A DNA stretch of 64,000 bases from Epiperipatus broadwayi (GCA_028023455.1 JAQFVV010000184.1:120001-184000); one strand, 5' to 3'; positions 47,642 to 61,334 are shown, counted from the first letter of the stretch. Notes: generated by a model from the sequence alone, not told the origin. Numbers and translations: made by a program.

Positions 47642-50600
47642 GATAATAAGAAATGTATAACACGTTGTAATTTATAATAAAAAAAAAAGACCAAAATACT
47701 TTTACGTACAAAAAAATAGCATATTTAATTTAGTGTAAAACATGTAAAGTTAAGTGATTGCAGAAAGCAAAAATAGTTTACAAACTAATTTAACAAAAAC
47801 AGGAATTTAATATATCACTATAAAAAAACAAAAATGCCTCAAATGTTCTAAATCATGCAATACAATATTTTAAAAATACAATATTAAAAAGTAAACCTAG
47901 TATTCTTCACTCATCCATGATTTTCTTTTTTGGTAAAAAAAAATTACATCATTACAAATACATTTATTATAAACATTTAATTTTTAATCATATGCAATGA
48001 TAATTTTTAATATTTTTTTAAAAATTCATTATTGTTAAAACATTTCTTTAAATATATTTATAAGTTTATACTATTTTTCTAGTTCTCATTTTCTTTTATT
48101 TTTCTGTGAGATTTATTGTTTGCTACATTATACACCAAAGATTAGTCTGAGGATACATATATAATTGTCAAATGACCTTCCCAACTAAAAGAAATAATTA
48201 AACTTAAAATCACAGATCACATTTTGTATCTAGGCTAAAATTTACTACTAATATTTTTGAATATTTTATTTTTTTTATAAATAAAGGCAAAAACAAAAAA
48301 AAAAAAAACTCTGATAACTATGTAATATATGCTTCTTGTCAATTATTATTTGAAATTTTCAATTGTATGCATTAGTTATCATCAGTTTCAAGGAACATAG
48401 AAATGAAATATGTAAGGTAAAATATATGCTAAATAACCCATGACAAGGAAACGCTTTTCTCCAACAGCTCTTCTTAAAGAAACAGTATGAATAGATTTTT
48501 ACAAAAGGTATAATTTACTTTTCTTGAAAATAGTCATGTGGTAGGATTCAAACTTTTTCATTTTTCTTACTCTATAATTGAATAGAAGGCTAAATACTGA
48601 TTTATTGATTGACATTGAATAGTTAACTGAATTGTCTATGGACCACTTAATAGAAAAAAATTCTGTCTGATTGGAACATGAAAAAATTAGAATGTTTTTC
48701 TGGTTCATATTTAAATCCAAGTTATAAGATTGGCAAGTGGATACACTATACCATAATATCCTTCACAGATATGCACATAAATATTTTAGCAATATAATCA
48801 TATTTATGCTGAATCTTAAACACCATATTAAATAATAATGTTTGTTAAACTTATAGAGAAAACCTTTACTGATGATGTCCAAATATTCTCTAATTGCCAA
48901 AAAACTTGTTCCAAAGTCAATAAATTTAAAAGATTACTTGACCTACTCACATAAGCCCATAGTAGTTATAATATGAAAATGTTGAAGGAAAAAAAATGTA
49001 TATTTATTTACACAAAACTCTCTAAGTTCATATATTCTTTCTACTTCCTTTCCTATTTGAAATTATTTGATAATGAATAATATATTTGAATTATTCCTGT
49101 TATGAGTTTTTTAATTTTAAATTTATTGGATTAAGTTTCCATTATATATAAATTGACACAAATTGCAAACTAACTTTTCAATCCATGATCTTATAACTTA
49201 TAAATGATGTATTTCTCTACTTATTCTACTCAGAAATGCATCTATTTTAAACTTGAGTAATCAATAGTCATTACGTGATAGTTCTATATCTACAATTTAA
49301 TTTGGGCTACTTTTCATAGTAGGAGCATACTTACGATAGATAGATCTGGAGTAGGATGATGAATTACTCTTACTAATGCTGATATTAAAAGAAAGCAGAG
49401 AAAGTCGTAAGATATTTTATTTGGTATATCTCTTATGAATAATTAAAATCAAATTGTATATATATATATAAATTATATTTTTATTTGAGATGTATGAATC
49501 TTACTTCCTCAAAATAATAAGATAACTTTTTAATTAAAATAAAAACACATACATTCATTTCATTTTAATACAAAAAAGTATACAAAATAATAACTTTTTA
49601 TATTGAAGTATTTATTACTTGGCACTGAAAAACACTGTTTAAAACTTCAGTACTTTATTAATCACAAATATTCATAATATGACTATTAATTAATAATCAT
49701 AAACTCATTTCTCACTAGTTGATATCAACTGGCAAGTTTAGAAGTCTGATTGTACTTTCATTTAATAATCATTGCTTTAACTTATTTGAATACTGGAGTT
49801 GAAAAAGAAATTATAATTTGAATCCATTGATAAGGGTTCAGTAGCTATAAAATTATAACACCTGCCCCAAAAAGTGGTGAATGTACATCATTACAATTTT
49901 TTTTTTTTACAGTTGGTGCAGCACTCATATGAAAAACTCAGATGTCATGTAATATTAGTATATTCAAATTAATCTTTGCTCTTCACTCTTCAATTAATAA
50001 GAACTATTATTGATCAATTCTGAATGTCTAGATGAGTTAGTTATAGAATTAGCTATTTGAAAAAAAAATCCTAAACTTATTTGTGATATGAATCCCAAAT
50101 CATGGCATACTATTAACTACAAACTACATATATCTTTGCACCATAAGTGTTCTCAGTCAAATAATAAAGCAGAAGGAAGAGGGGAAAATTGTGCATACAC
50201 ATGCAAAACTAATACAGTCTATCTGTACTTTATAAATAAAACCATTAAGACATCGAGATCACTGTTTGAAATACAGTAGAAACTTTTTTTTTCAGACAAA
50301 TGATAATGCTAGATGGTTAAATAATAATGAAGAGTAATATAATATAAAAATAGCAATAGCTGATAATTATTGTAAAACTACAATAATTATGCTTTATTGA
50401 ATATATTTTGTGCAAAAAAATTCTATTGCAGTAGTTCAAATGCCCTGCATGGCTTGCTAGAGTGGTAGACTCTAAAATTCAAGATCTATCAATTATGGCT
50501 CAGCTCTATCATTTCCAGCATTTAAATTATTATCGTTCATTTAATGATAAAAACAAAATTACAGAAAATACATTTTGTATACAGCTTTAATAATGCAGTT

Positions 50601-53600
50601 GAATAAAATGCAATAAATAAAATATTTATAAATAATAATTTAAATATCTGTTGGATATACATTTGCAATGAAGGGACTTATAATGCAATAGCAGTTCATT
50701 TGCCTATCATGCCCACAATCTAAGTTCAAATACAGACTGAATAAAACTTGAAAAAACTATTGAGGTTCCAACCAGATTTAGGATTGTTTTTTGGGAAGCT
50801 AGCCCAAAATTAAAACAGATAATTATCTTATGTTGGTCCATAAATGGGTTTGACTAGATATTTTTGTTTAAGGAATAAAACAAAGATGGAAAAATGCACA
50901 AATCATCTGACAATTAGCAAGACCAATGGATAATTCTTTCTTTTTTCATTACTCTTCTATGGGAATTAAGGGATAGGCTCTGAATTTACAATAAGACATT
51001 TAAAAAAACTATTATATTTTTTTTTTATTATTTGCAATACATACCTTATATACATAATAAATCAATTAAATATCAAATAAAATTTTAGAAATTGACTGCT
51101 AGTTTCTTTTTTTTTTCTTAAATCAGTTTTTTAATAATATTTAAGTGAATAAAAAAAGTTAATGTAAAAATTTAATAATTAAAGTTTATTTCCCACCTTT
51201 ATTTATATGTGAGAATGTTTGTGATAGAGAGAGTTCTCAAAAGAAAGTCTCTTTTTTTTGTTTGTTTATTTGATTTCCAACTTGTAGAAAATATTTAAAA
51301 ATAAAAAATGAATGACTAGAATCTTTTTTTACCTATTTATTTAACAAAAATATAAAAAAAATACAAGTTTTTTTAAAAATATATGATTAAAATAAAACCA
51401 TGCACAAACACTATATATGATTATATATTAATTATGACAGAATGGGTCACACATTCAATTGTTTCCTGAATATGATCCTGCTAATAATGAATAAAGATTT
51501 TAATTTTCTAATTTTGATCATGATGCTTCTAGAAAGAAATTTAAAAGCATATAAGTAATTACTATTTTATTCCTTACTTTTCTTAAGTACACTGTATTTT
51601 TTAATAGCAAATACTAGGGGCCATTGTGCAAGTCACAGTGATCTAAAATTAAGATTGTTTACTGATGCATTTCAAGATTGTAGTCAATTAATACATTCTA
51701 TTTATTAATAATCACTTCAAATTGAATGTTGGCTATAAAATACAATAAATCTTAATGAATTCCAATATAGGCATATATCATATCTTCTAGGCATCAATTG
51801 TATAGGATATATGTGTCCAAAAACAAAACTAAAAATGAAAAATGTACTCATGTTAATCAAACTGATTATTTTATTAATGCTATTGAATTTTTTTGTATAT
51901 TTCTATTTTTTCAAGTACAGCATAGTAATTTATTAAAATAAAAATAATGTACATGTCTTATTTAAAAAATAAAATATCTACCAATCAATGATGTATCATA
52001 ATAAATCAGAATATTAAATAATTAATTGATCTGATAATCATAAATTTTTTAATATTTTACAATTAATACTAATTCTTACACTTATTAACCCAATTCAAAA
52101 TTAATGAAAATATATATCATTAAAATTATCATTGTTATTAAAAATATAAATCAAATGCTGCTCCTAATAGATCAATATTCCTGACATGAGTTTAAGGACT
52201 GGATAGGCACTACCATGTAGTATTTATTAATTATTTAAACTTATAATAATGACTTGGATTAATAATTTTAATGTAGATGTTAAAAATAGATTAAAAGAGT
52301 AATGTAATACATTGTTAAAGTATATTGTAGTAAAAAACTATAATCACATAAATAAGAAGCGATATTCCCCTGCTTGTACTCATTTAAAGCATAACAGCAT
52401 AATATAATAACAATTAATATGCACACTACATGTTGCAAACAGAAAATATTGAGAGCATAAATATTATCAGTATGTTGAGAAAAAAAAGCGTGGCTTAGGG
52501 AGAAAAATAAATCTCATTACTTCCTGAAGTGACAATAATTTACTAATAAAAATTAGTTAATAAAAATAAGTTAGCAATATATACACACACACGAACACTT
52601 TCTTAAAACACTCAATTACCAGTATTTTTACACCTGAAGATGAACTACTTTTTTAAAAAATTATGATTATTTTTGCAGTAAATAAAATATTTTAGAATCT
52701 AAAAACATTTTTTATGACTTCAAAAAAGTTTTTTAGTAAAAACAATGTGATCAATGTTGATTATGCTTTTCTGCCAATCCTTAGTAAAACAAAAATTAAA
52801 CAAATCCACTTTTATTTATTGCTTTTACAATGCTTATTTTATTAACCTCATCAACTCTACAGTTTCAATTGACAAGCAAACTTCTCCAGACCTATATGAT
52901 ATATATAAATACACAAATAGTTTTATCATGTAAACAAACAACTTAACATTATATCTCCTTAAAAAATTGATCTATTTTTTATATCTTACTATATATACAT
53001 AATTTATTGCAACTCTGAGTAAATGGACTACATTCAACTAAATATGTCTAAAATTTTGTTTAGCTTATTTAGAAATTAATATGTTGACAGAAATTCTTAT
53101 CTTTAAAATATACACACATATATAGTTTATTATAGAAGCTTCATTATAAGTATGAGTATTAGATATATTTATTATGAATAATTTATTTTAAAGATATTGT
53201 AGCAATATTTACTTTTCTTTGTGCTAAAATTGAGAAATATCAAAATTTTCTTGATAAGTACACTTTATTTTTATTTATTTTAATCGCATTATAAATATAT
53301 ATATATACCTATGAGAGAATATTTTATAAAAATAATTAGTCATAAGTTAACAAACACATTCTTTTTTAAAACAGGATTTAAAGATTTATACTAGCAATAA
53401 TAAATTAATTATAATGAAATAGTAATTAGAGCGATTTGAAGTCAGAATTTTTCAATCTATTCATTCTCCACTCCATTTCAAGAAACTAGTACACATTACC
53501 ACATACATATAAAAAAATACAGGATCCCTAATATTTGTATTTTGTGCAGAAGTAGCACCCAAATATTCCACACATACATACAATCAATGCTCACTTTATA

Positions 53601-53755
53601 TTAAGATAGAAATTCCTCAAACTTTATGAACAGGCTTTAATTTTTTCACCCTTCCAACTATTCAACTGTCCAGTTCATTGAAAAACCAATGATGAAATGC
53701 TCAAAGTCCTTATTGTAGTTATACCCATGTAGATATTATGTCACTGTAACTTTTT
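47642..53755. other. AT-rich part of the giant intron
   Basis: Apart from SINE-like fragments at 50445-50525 and 50686-50770 there are only A/T-rich tracts, short microsatellites (for example CA at 52582-52594) and chance ORFs. No exon recognised. Confidence 0.5.
50686..50775 (+). repeat. tRNA-derived SINE fragment (family C)
   Basis: AATGCAATAGCAGTTCATTTGC is followed by ATCTAAGTTCAAATACAGAC, resembling an A-box region and a B box (GTTCAAATAC). Similar layout to 10908-11005. Degenerate; ends undefined. Confidence 0.4.
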
Positions 53756-53761
53756 TTTTCA

Positions 53762-53862
53762 TATGTCAAAGCGTTGACCGAGAAGCGAACCCAGGCCAAC
53801 TGCTTGGAAGGCATGTATGCTAGCCACAAAGTCACCAATGCTTGACATGCCACTCTAGCTTT
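53762..53862 (-). repeat. tRNA-derived SINE (family A), older copy
   Basis: On the minus strand: GTCAAGCATTGGTGACTTTG, then GGGTTCGCTTCTCGGTCAAC (B box), then GCTTTGACATATGAAAAAAAAA. Head, box and the TGACATATGA-plus-A-run tail match the copies at 60729 and 62221. No clean target duplication remains. Confidence 0.75.
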
Positions 53863-53869
53863 TCATATT

Positions 53870-56205
53870 ATTGAAATAGTAATAACAAAAGGAGTGTGTA
53901 AATGTTTATTTCAATTTTTAATATTTTAAACTTTATGTCTTAAAATAGATTTATTATAATAGCACAGTAACAATATTAGTCAAATGGAGAAGAAATATAT
54001 TTAAAAATATATTTTATTTACTGGCAAAGTGATAAAGTTTATTTAAAATAAAATATTTTATTTTATTTTTAGAATTAAAATAAATATTATGGAAAGTTTT
54101 TTAGAATGATTGAATGTGCAAAGCACAGTTAAAACTTTTTTGAACAATCTGAGGACATTCAATGGTCGCTATTCTTATCTCTTTGCCATATTACCTTTAT
54201 AAAAGATACCTTCATTTTTTTTTGGAAATGTATTCTTTCACATTTTATCGTATAGTTATCATCATGGAGAGGTAACTGACTTTTGTCTGAAGCCTTTTTC
54301 AGTTTCGCAAACTATCTAAGGTCAATACATTCAGACAGAAGGTTATCTAAAGGAAAATCAACAATATTCAAAATATTGATTGTTTATTTTTTAAAAAAAT
54401 CTTACTTTAAATAACAAACAAACTCATAAGTCAATGTTAAAGTGATTAAAACGAAAACTTCATAAATAATATGTTTACGAACAATTTTTCAATTTCAAGA
54501 GTGGCAATAATAACATTCCATTGTCTTAAGAACTTTGTGATAATAGATAAATTAAAATTAATTTGTTAATGGACAGTTATTTGATTTTAAAAAATCTACA
54601 ATTTAATAACAACATTGCTGGAGGTCAACATGAAAAAGAAAATGTCTTTATTACTTAAAAATTTTCTTTTATAAAAATATATATGTGTTTAATATTTATT
54701 CTAAAAAAAAACATAATAAAATTTATTTTAACTGTCTCCCAGATCATAAAGATATATTAGTTTATTATTATTTCTTGAAACAATTATGTTTCTTTGCAAA
54801 ACAACCACATTTTGGTGCATATGCATGAATGATACTTATTAAATTTGATTGTTGTGAATTTTATATATATTTAATTAGTAATCATATTTATTAATTTAAA
54901 TATTTTATATTTTTAATAGTTTAGGAGATTTATCCTAGTTTATAAAAGTTATAAATAAAATGCAGTCTTTCATTTATTATTTTTTATTGTATTATGGAGT
55001 AGTATATTAATGTGTATTTAGAATTTAAGCCACTAATAAATAATGGATTATAGTAGAGGTTGCTGCCATTATCTGAAGTTTCTTGAAGATAGAATATAGT
55101 TGAAACTAGTTACATATTTAACTATGCATTAGGTACTTAACTACATTTATAAACCTATTAAAGCATTGAATAATTGGCTTTAACTGTTTTAACTATTTCA
55201 TGAAGTAAAGATCGAGATAGGCTTTCTTTAATAAACTTAAAATACATACTTACTGTATTAGAGGTTATAGTTTAGTTATTAGTTTAAGCAGTTATGTGCT
55301 TATATTAAAATAAAGATAATTTATTTATTAGATTTATAAAATAAATCTATATTCATGTTAATATATCATGGTTGCACACAAATACACACACAAAAATATT
55401 TTCTTTTAATAACTTTTTATTATTATAGGAAAATGGAAGTTAGAGAGAATTTTATTTAATTAAATATATTTCTCAGTTGCAAAATAAATTAATTTACATT
55501 TTTATTTTTTAATCTTTGTTTTGTATTTTTTTTTACTTATTTAAAGTCATATTTTGTGGAACATGTATTTGATCACACACAAATACACTAATAAGTCACA
55601 TAGGTATATTTGAATTCAGAGATATATTCTACATAGATATTGTTTATTTTCAAAGATGAAGTGAAGAAATATTTATTTAGCCATGGATCCCAAACAGAAT
55701 TAGTAAAACATTAAACATGCACATACATTTAAAAATATTTATATGAGATATAAGAAATATATTAAGATTTATTCCTAACATTATTATTATTTGGCTAAAT
55801 TTGAATTCAGTCATGGTAAAGCTAAACAAATATTTACTTAATTAAATGTAGTTTTGATGCAAAAAAAATACCCTTATCTCCATGTTACATGGGTGATTGC
55901 ATTCACTGAATATTTATATACTCCACTGCCCAGTAGTTTCAAACATCTCACTGTGTAGTAATTGATTATTACAATATATATATATATATATATTCATCAA
56001 ATGTACTATACATACATATATTATGCACCATTCATACGCAATATATAAACAAATACTACAGTCGATGTACATAGCAATTATTTCTTTCCACTTCCATACA
56101 TTCAATTATATAAATGCATTTTTATTAAATATATGAATGGGTTTTAAATCCCCAATTAATAAGTTAAGGATATAATTTCTAGATTATATATGTTAGCCAG
56201 ATATT
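53870..56205. other. AT-rich part of the giant intron
   Basis: Simple sequence with an AT microsatellite near 55974-55992. No coding or RNA signal recognised. Confidence 0.5.
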
Positions 56206-56210
56206 GATGC

Positions 56211-56440
56211 AATAAATATGTCTCATTGTTTCATCTGCTCAGTGGGCCGGATTTAGATTAAATTCTTGTGTACCATCACTACTATGTTATTCATTAGATG
56301 TTCACTCTGGTGCTTGTGGAATGGGTTGAATCCAACTTGGTCCCTGACCTAAATCTCAGGCTTGACTGGATTTGAAGTATGTTTCATGGAATTCCAGCTC
56401 ATGTTATATAGATCAACATGCTTTGACTGGTACAATATAA
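56211..56440 (+). repeat. tRNA-related SINE (family B), copy 2
   Basis: Same head, middle and tail as 36107-36342. The B box is slightly decayed (GGGTTGAATCC). About 75-80% alike to copy 1 by eye, so the family is not young. Confidence 0.68.
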
Positions 56441-57008
56441 AACAGGCTGCATAGACAGAATAAATTAAGATCGTCTTTTTATTAATCTTTAATAATTTAC
56501 AGTTTTTAGCAAACTAGCTTCTAGACTTAGGAAAGGATAATTGGGTATATTGATGTAAGTGATCTGCTGTAACTTTATTTTAGCCTGTTGTATTTATATA
56601 TGAGATTCATTTTTATATGTTTTATTTATTTATAAATGATTGTGATACCATTGTGATTGTTGGTCACTTGCATTTATTATTTTACTCATAGCAGTAGTAT
56701 GCAGTAGACAGAAATTCCTACTGTATATTAAATATTTTATTTGTATACATGTCTTGGATGATACTGTTTTGTGATTGCCGATCCCTTTTACATTACAAAT
56801 TCCTATTGTATAGTATGTTCCTAGCTCACATGTATTTATTTATCCATAAATAATGTAATGCAGATATTGCCTCTTACATTTACTTATATAGCATTTAGTT
56901 ACATACTTGCATTACAACCTGAAAGTATTTATGGAAATACAGTTATTTAAATAGTTTATGAAAAGAGTTATCGTAGTTAATGAATTGTGAGTATCCTCAA
57001 ACTATAGG

Positions 57009-57104
57009 TTTATTAAATCTTAAAACTGTAATAACCAGTAGTTGTGATCATATACCTTTATTAAATCTTAAAACTGTAATAACAAGTAGTTGTGATCATT
57101 AGTC
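57009..57104. repeat. 48-bp tandem duplication
   Basis: Two copies of a 48-bp unit containing TTTATTAAATCTTAAAACTG and AGTAGTTGTGATCAT start at 57009 and 57057. One internal difference is visible (ACCAG versus ACAAG). Confidence 0.75.
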
Positions 57105-57659
57105 TATGTAACGAGTTTATATCCATTCAGAAACAATTAAGAATATCTTGTAATATATATCTGAGCATAAACTTAATAAAAGAATCCATAAATAGCAACT
57201 TGTATTACCTTGTTTAAAAATTGACAGGGCAGTGAAATAAACATATAGTTTAATCAAGGGTAAAATATACTATTGTTTCCCATAGATTGCAGTCAATTTA
57301 TACTATCATATGTGCTGTAAAAATGTATATACTTTAACAAATGGTAGCATTTTATTATCTTTAGCATTTGTCATTATTTTGCAATTAATAAGTTAATTAG
57401 GGTACTACATAGTTTCATTTATCTAGCTGATCTTAGCAGGCTATAAAAAGAAAAGGATGTGTATTCTGTGACATCAGACAGTGGAGATCCCATGTAAATT
57501 GTCCTTAGGTAATTTGCAAGTGAGCTATGCATTTTGACAAATATTTAGATTAATAATAGAAATATCATAAATAAAGAGTAAAAGATTATAAGTTTTATAT
57601 ATATGATAAAAATTTATAAAATACTAAAGGTTTAATATTTTTAGATTTTTGTTATATTT

Positions 57660-57740
57660 TATATCAATATACTCCTTTCCCCTTTCCCCCTTTTTTTTTT
57701 AAAAAACCCCAAAAAGGGGAAATCCCCAAATGCCTCCCTG
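57660..57740. repeat. Homopolymer-block palindrome (C/T then A/G)
   Basis: Runs of C and T (CCCCTTTCCCCC, then eleven T) give way to A6, CCCC, A5, GGGG, AAA and CCCC. The two sides are imperfectly complementary. Such blocky homopolymer structure is unlike the surroundings and may be a low-complexity repeat or a consensus error. Confidence 0.6.
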
Positions 57741-58019
57741 CCTATACATGAAAATTTGGAATTTAAAAAATTAATTTTTCTAAGACATCATACTCATATT
57801 AGATAATGGAAATAGTTCAATATATAAATACAACTAAACCACCGTCACCACAAACCTTCAGGAAAACACTTTGAGTATATTAATGTTATTTGATACATAT
57901 TTATTAATACAATGTCTGTTTATATTTTGTATATGAATGGTACACATCTATGTATAGTATATTGGATATATATATATATACTTATCTGCATTCAGGACAG
58001 GTTGTATTTACCTGTTTAA

Positions 58020-58200
58020 TGATGTTTATTTAAATTCTCTTTGTATCAATAATTTCACCCCGGGGTCAAGTTGCAATCTTTAGTGTCTATCCAAACATAT
58101 TAGAGTATAAATAAAGATGGATTTCCACATTTATTGTTAAAAGGAGATTGCCTTGATAATAGATTGAGATTGTTGATTGTTATTGATATTGTCTATGTGT
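58020..58200 (+). repeat. Dispersed repeat (family D), copy 1
   Basis: Shares TTTGTATCAATAATTTCA, CAAGTTGCA.TCTTAGTGTCTAT, AAAAGGAGATTG.CTTGA and GATTGTTGATTGTTATTGAT with 61335-61490 in the same order. About 170 bp; no boxes or ORF. Type unknown. Confidence 0.65.
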
Positions 58201-58637
58201 TGACTACTTTCAATGAATTTATACTTACATATGTATATATGTAATAAGATGTAAAAGATTAATCAATTTATAAAAAAATATAATGTTATTCATTTATATG
58301 ATAAACTATTTGTGTAGTATTCATGTATTTATATATCTCTTATAGTTATAAAAAAGATTGCTGGTCAATCGAAACTGTAAGGTTGATTAAATTAATAAAT
58401 AAATATTGTAATAATAATAAAGATGGATTAGTTTAATTCTTTATAATTTTATCAATGCACATAGAAGGAATATAAGCTGATAATACTTTGTAAATAAAAA
58501 TCTGATTGTTGCACTGTATTTTTTATTGTCTGACCATCATTTAAATCTTATGAGAAATGATTGAAGCAAAAAAAAAAAAAAATCTCCCACAATATAGAAT
58601 TATTCATATATTTATTTGTCATAGTTTATTTACTTAC

Positions 58638-58754
58638 TGCTCTCTGCTCAATCCATTCTTCGTGATTGTAAACAATTATTCCATTAAGTCCTTCTATTAA
58701 TTGTTCTTTATCTATATGTTCATGCAATTCTTCCACAGAATTACACATTATAAC
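58638..58754 (-). CDS. MCF2L: MCF2L/DBS-like exon (end of Sec14/CRAL-TRIO domain)
   Basis: This 117-nt exon (39 codons, phase 0 at both ends) follows ...GATATAG and precedes GTAAGT. It reads VIMCNSVEELHEHIDKEQLI, continues through a stretch with GIIVYNHEEWIE, and ends QRA. Family members have the same layout at the end of the CRAL-TRIO fold: a V-M-x-S-V-x-x-L start, an I-D-x-x-Q-L middle, then G-G followed by a C/N-H-x-E-W-I motif. The last codons join without interruption to AIEKFA of the next exon. The intron that follows is about 35.5 kb and is packed with repeats. Confidence 0.9.
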
Positions 58755-60055
58755 CTATATCAGTATATGTAAAATTTATAAGACAATAAAATAAATAATC
58801 ATTGAATATGTAAAACAGATTTTATATAAAAAAAGAATATAGTTTATTTATTTATTGAAGTGATTTTATTTTTTTAAACAGCTAATTATTAACATATATT
58901 ATTTAAAAAATCTCTAAAGATTATAACCATGAAATAAATTTGCTACTGGTTTTATTAAATCTTCTAAATGCATACATTTGACTACTATTAACTATATGGT
59001 TTTTGGTTGTGTTAAACCACAAGTATATAAGTTAAAAGCTATAAAGTTCCATTTCTGAAGCAGACAGAGTGTCTTGATTCTACTAATGAGACTCTAAAAT
59101 CCTATAAAAAAACCAAATAAGACTAGTTCTACTGTTTGATTTGGAAAAAAAAATTGTTTAGGACTTCTCAAAAAATCCATTTCTTATCCATAATTTATCA
59201 TAATTATGGAATACATTATGCAGTTTGTATTAACAATGTAAAAAAATTAAAGATATTTTCTATGTATATAATGCATGTAAAAACCAAACAGCTAACATTT
59301 AAAAATTGAATTAAGAAAACAATGTACAAAAAATTAAAAGCAAACCAAACTTAGGATAATAAATAAATAATAAAAGTAAACTATGTCATATAAGTCACAA
59401 GAACAGTGAAAATAATTATAATTATTAATATGTATATCTTAAGATGAATAGATGTTCATAACTCACTATTTACAGCAGTGATTGATCATTAACTAAAATA
59501 TTAATGAACTGACATTTATCAATAAATGATATCAATAAAAGAACGCGTATAAATTACATGTCCTTAGTGATCATTCTGCTGCACATGAGAGGATAAAGTT
59601 TTGTTCTATTGTTGTCCAATGTTTCATCATAAATAAAAAAAATTTGATATGGGCAAATGTATTATTATTTATACTATTTTTTTTCTAATTACCAATACTA
59701 TAATGTTGGCCTAAATTCTCTGATATGTTCATTTCAAAATTCACCAATGGCAGTGCAACAATTTTATGATAGCCATAGAATGATATATCATAACATGCTT
59801 TTCTTTTTTAATTTTATCATTTTGAATTTTATTTACATAAAAATATAGCTATATAAATTGGTTGATTTGAAAAGTAAATATTATAACATATGAATATCAA
59901 AAGCTCAATCTCTTGTTTCCTACCTCACTAATGTAATCAAAGTGCAAATTATGTAATAAAAACAAAGTAAATCTCCCTAAATGTCAAACATTATATTAAG
60001 TAATTACAATTAAAAATGATAAGAATCTTAAAGTATATTAAAAAATATTTCTTAC

Positions 60056-60169
60056 ATTAAATTTGAAATCATCTTTTACAAATTTATATCCAACTTCAGT
60101 TATTGCCTTCTGAAAAAATCCCACAGGTCTCAAAACAAATACCATTTGAATTAAACCTGGGAAAAATCC
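60056..60169 (-). CDS. MCF2L: MCF2L/DBS-like exon (Sec14/CRAL-TRIO domain)
   Basis: This 114-nt internal exon gives 38 residues in phase 0. It starts after a pyrimidine-rich tract ending in AG (60171-60170) and ends before GTAAG. The peptide begins GFFPGLIQMVFVLRPVGFFQ and ends DDFKFN. It matches the MCF2L/DBS family segment with the 'LVLVLRP..FFQ' signature, in the C-terminal half of the Sec14-like lipid-binding domain that regulates these Rho GEFs. It joins in frame to the next exon at 58754 across a 1301-nt intron. Upstream exons, including the Sec14 N-terminus, must lie beyond 64000. Orthology to MCF2L rather than MCF2 or another paralogue is inferred from family resemblance. Confidence 0.88.
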
Positions 60170-60184
60170 CTAAAAATAAAGAAA

Positions 60185-60717
60185 ATTATATATATAATAA
60201 AATAAATTCTACAAAAGTATGCAGATAATTGTGAACTATTACAGTAATAAATTTTGTTATTAAAACAATATTTATTACTTTGCTAAGCCAGGCTTTCAAT
60301 ATGATGAATCTTTATCAAAGTATGACTAAAGTTAATATTAACAAATATATTAGTATAAACATACATTAAGCTAGTCACTGATTACCATAGATTTGCATGT
60401 GTAGCTCCTAAATAGTCCATTGTAGGTTAAAAGCTCTCAGACAAGAACAGTAAAGAAAGAGTTTTTAATTATCAGAATTAGAAAATATTGTTGATTAAGG
60501 TTTTAATTTTTTTAATATTTGCTTTATCCTTTAGATAAGAATAGCTATATACTCATGTATCAAAGCATTTTAGATGCTCAGATGGGTTGGCTGTAAGCCA
60601 ATTATTGTACAAATAATACTAAACATCTTTGGAAATTGGAAAAAATTTTAAGTCTTATTCAATCTGATCTGAACACCATTATTTACAAAATAATATATAT
60701 AATAAAATATAATTATC
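60185..60717. other. Intron upstream of the first assigned exon
   Basis: AT-rich sequence without recognisable signal. Confidence 0.5.
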
Positions 60718-60728
60718 AATAGTTAAGT

Positions 60729-60837
60729 GTTTTTTTTAAGTGTCATAGCATCGGCCGGGACGCGAACCCGCAACCCGGGGCAACTGCCCGCAAGTGCAAG
60801 GCAGTCGCGCTGACCTCTTGACCACCAATGCAAGACA
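60729..60837 (-). repeat. tRNA-derived SINE (family A) with target-site duplication
   Basis: On the minus strand: GTCTTGCATTGGTGGTCAAG, an A box TGGTCAAGAGG, then GGGTTCGCGTCCCGGCCGAT (B box), GCTATGACAC and an A run. The 11-bp direct repeat AATAGTTAAGT flanks it exactly (60718-60728 and 60838-60848). The insert is strongly G+C-rich against the intron. Intact boxes and a perfect duplication indicate a recent insertion. Confidence 0.88.
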
Positions 60838-60887
60838 AATAGTTAAGTAGTTATTATATATAAATTGCATCATCACAGTCCTAATGT

Positions 60888-60967
60888 TTAAACAAATAAA
60901 TAGAATATTACAGCAATCCATTATCTTGACAACAGATTGCTGTAATATTCTATTGGTTTGCCTAAAC
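60888..60967. repeat. Small inverted repeat (about 80 bp)
   Basis: TAGAATATTACAGCAATC and its exact reverse complement GATTGCTGTAATATTCTA are separated by about 20 nt; flanks AAACAAA and TTTGCCTAAACA extend the pairing imperfectly. Looks like a short MITE. Confidence 0.7.
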
Positions 60968-61057
60968 ACAAGGGCTTAGATAATGTAATTTACACACACA
61001 CACATATATATATATGCTTTCTATAGAAATTTATAAAAATGGACAGTTTTATATGTA

Positions 61058-61235
61058 ACATTTGATGAAAAATCAACTAATCTGCAGGACTTGTGTTTTT
61101 ACTAATCAACCCTAACTTTATCAGTTGCTGAGATAACAACAAATATATCAACTTAGTTTTTATTTAAATTGGTTCACAATGCTCAATTTGATATTAAAGT
61201 TTGTATGTAAATTTTAGCAGTAATTTAACTAGCTT
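61058..61235 (+). repeat. Half copy of the 63.5-kb foldback family
   Basis: AAAAATCAACTAATCT, TCAACT.AGTTT.TATTTAAA, CAATTTGATATTAAAGTTTG and TTTTAGCAGTAATTT occur in the same order as in the left arm at 63539-63723. The inverted second half is missing. Confidence 0.65.
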
Positions 61236-61334
61236 TGTAATCCAATACATTTTATATAATCTTACCATCAAATAAACATTTTAAATGTGTAAATATTAAT
61301 TAATTAATAATAAGTTTAAAGAAGTTCATTTAGA

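Noticed and set aside
60741-60837. Functional tRNA gene
   Set aside because: A and B boxes are present, but the acceptor stem does not close and the element has a target duplication and A tail, so it is a SINE.
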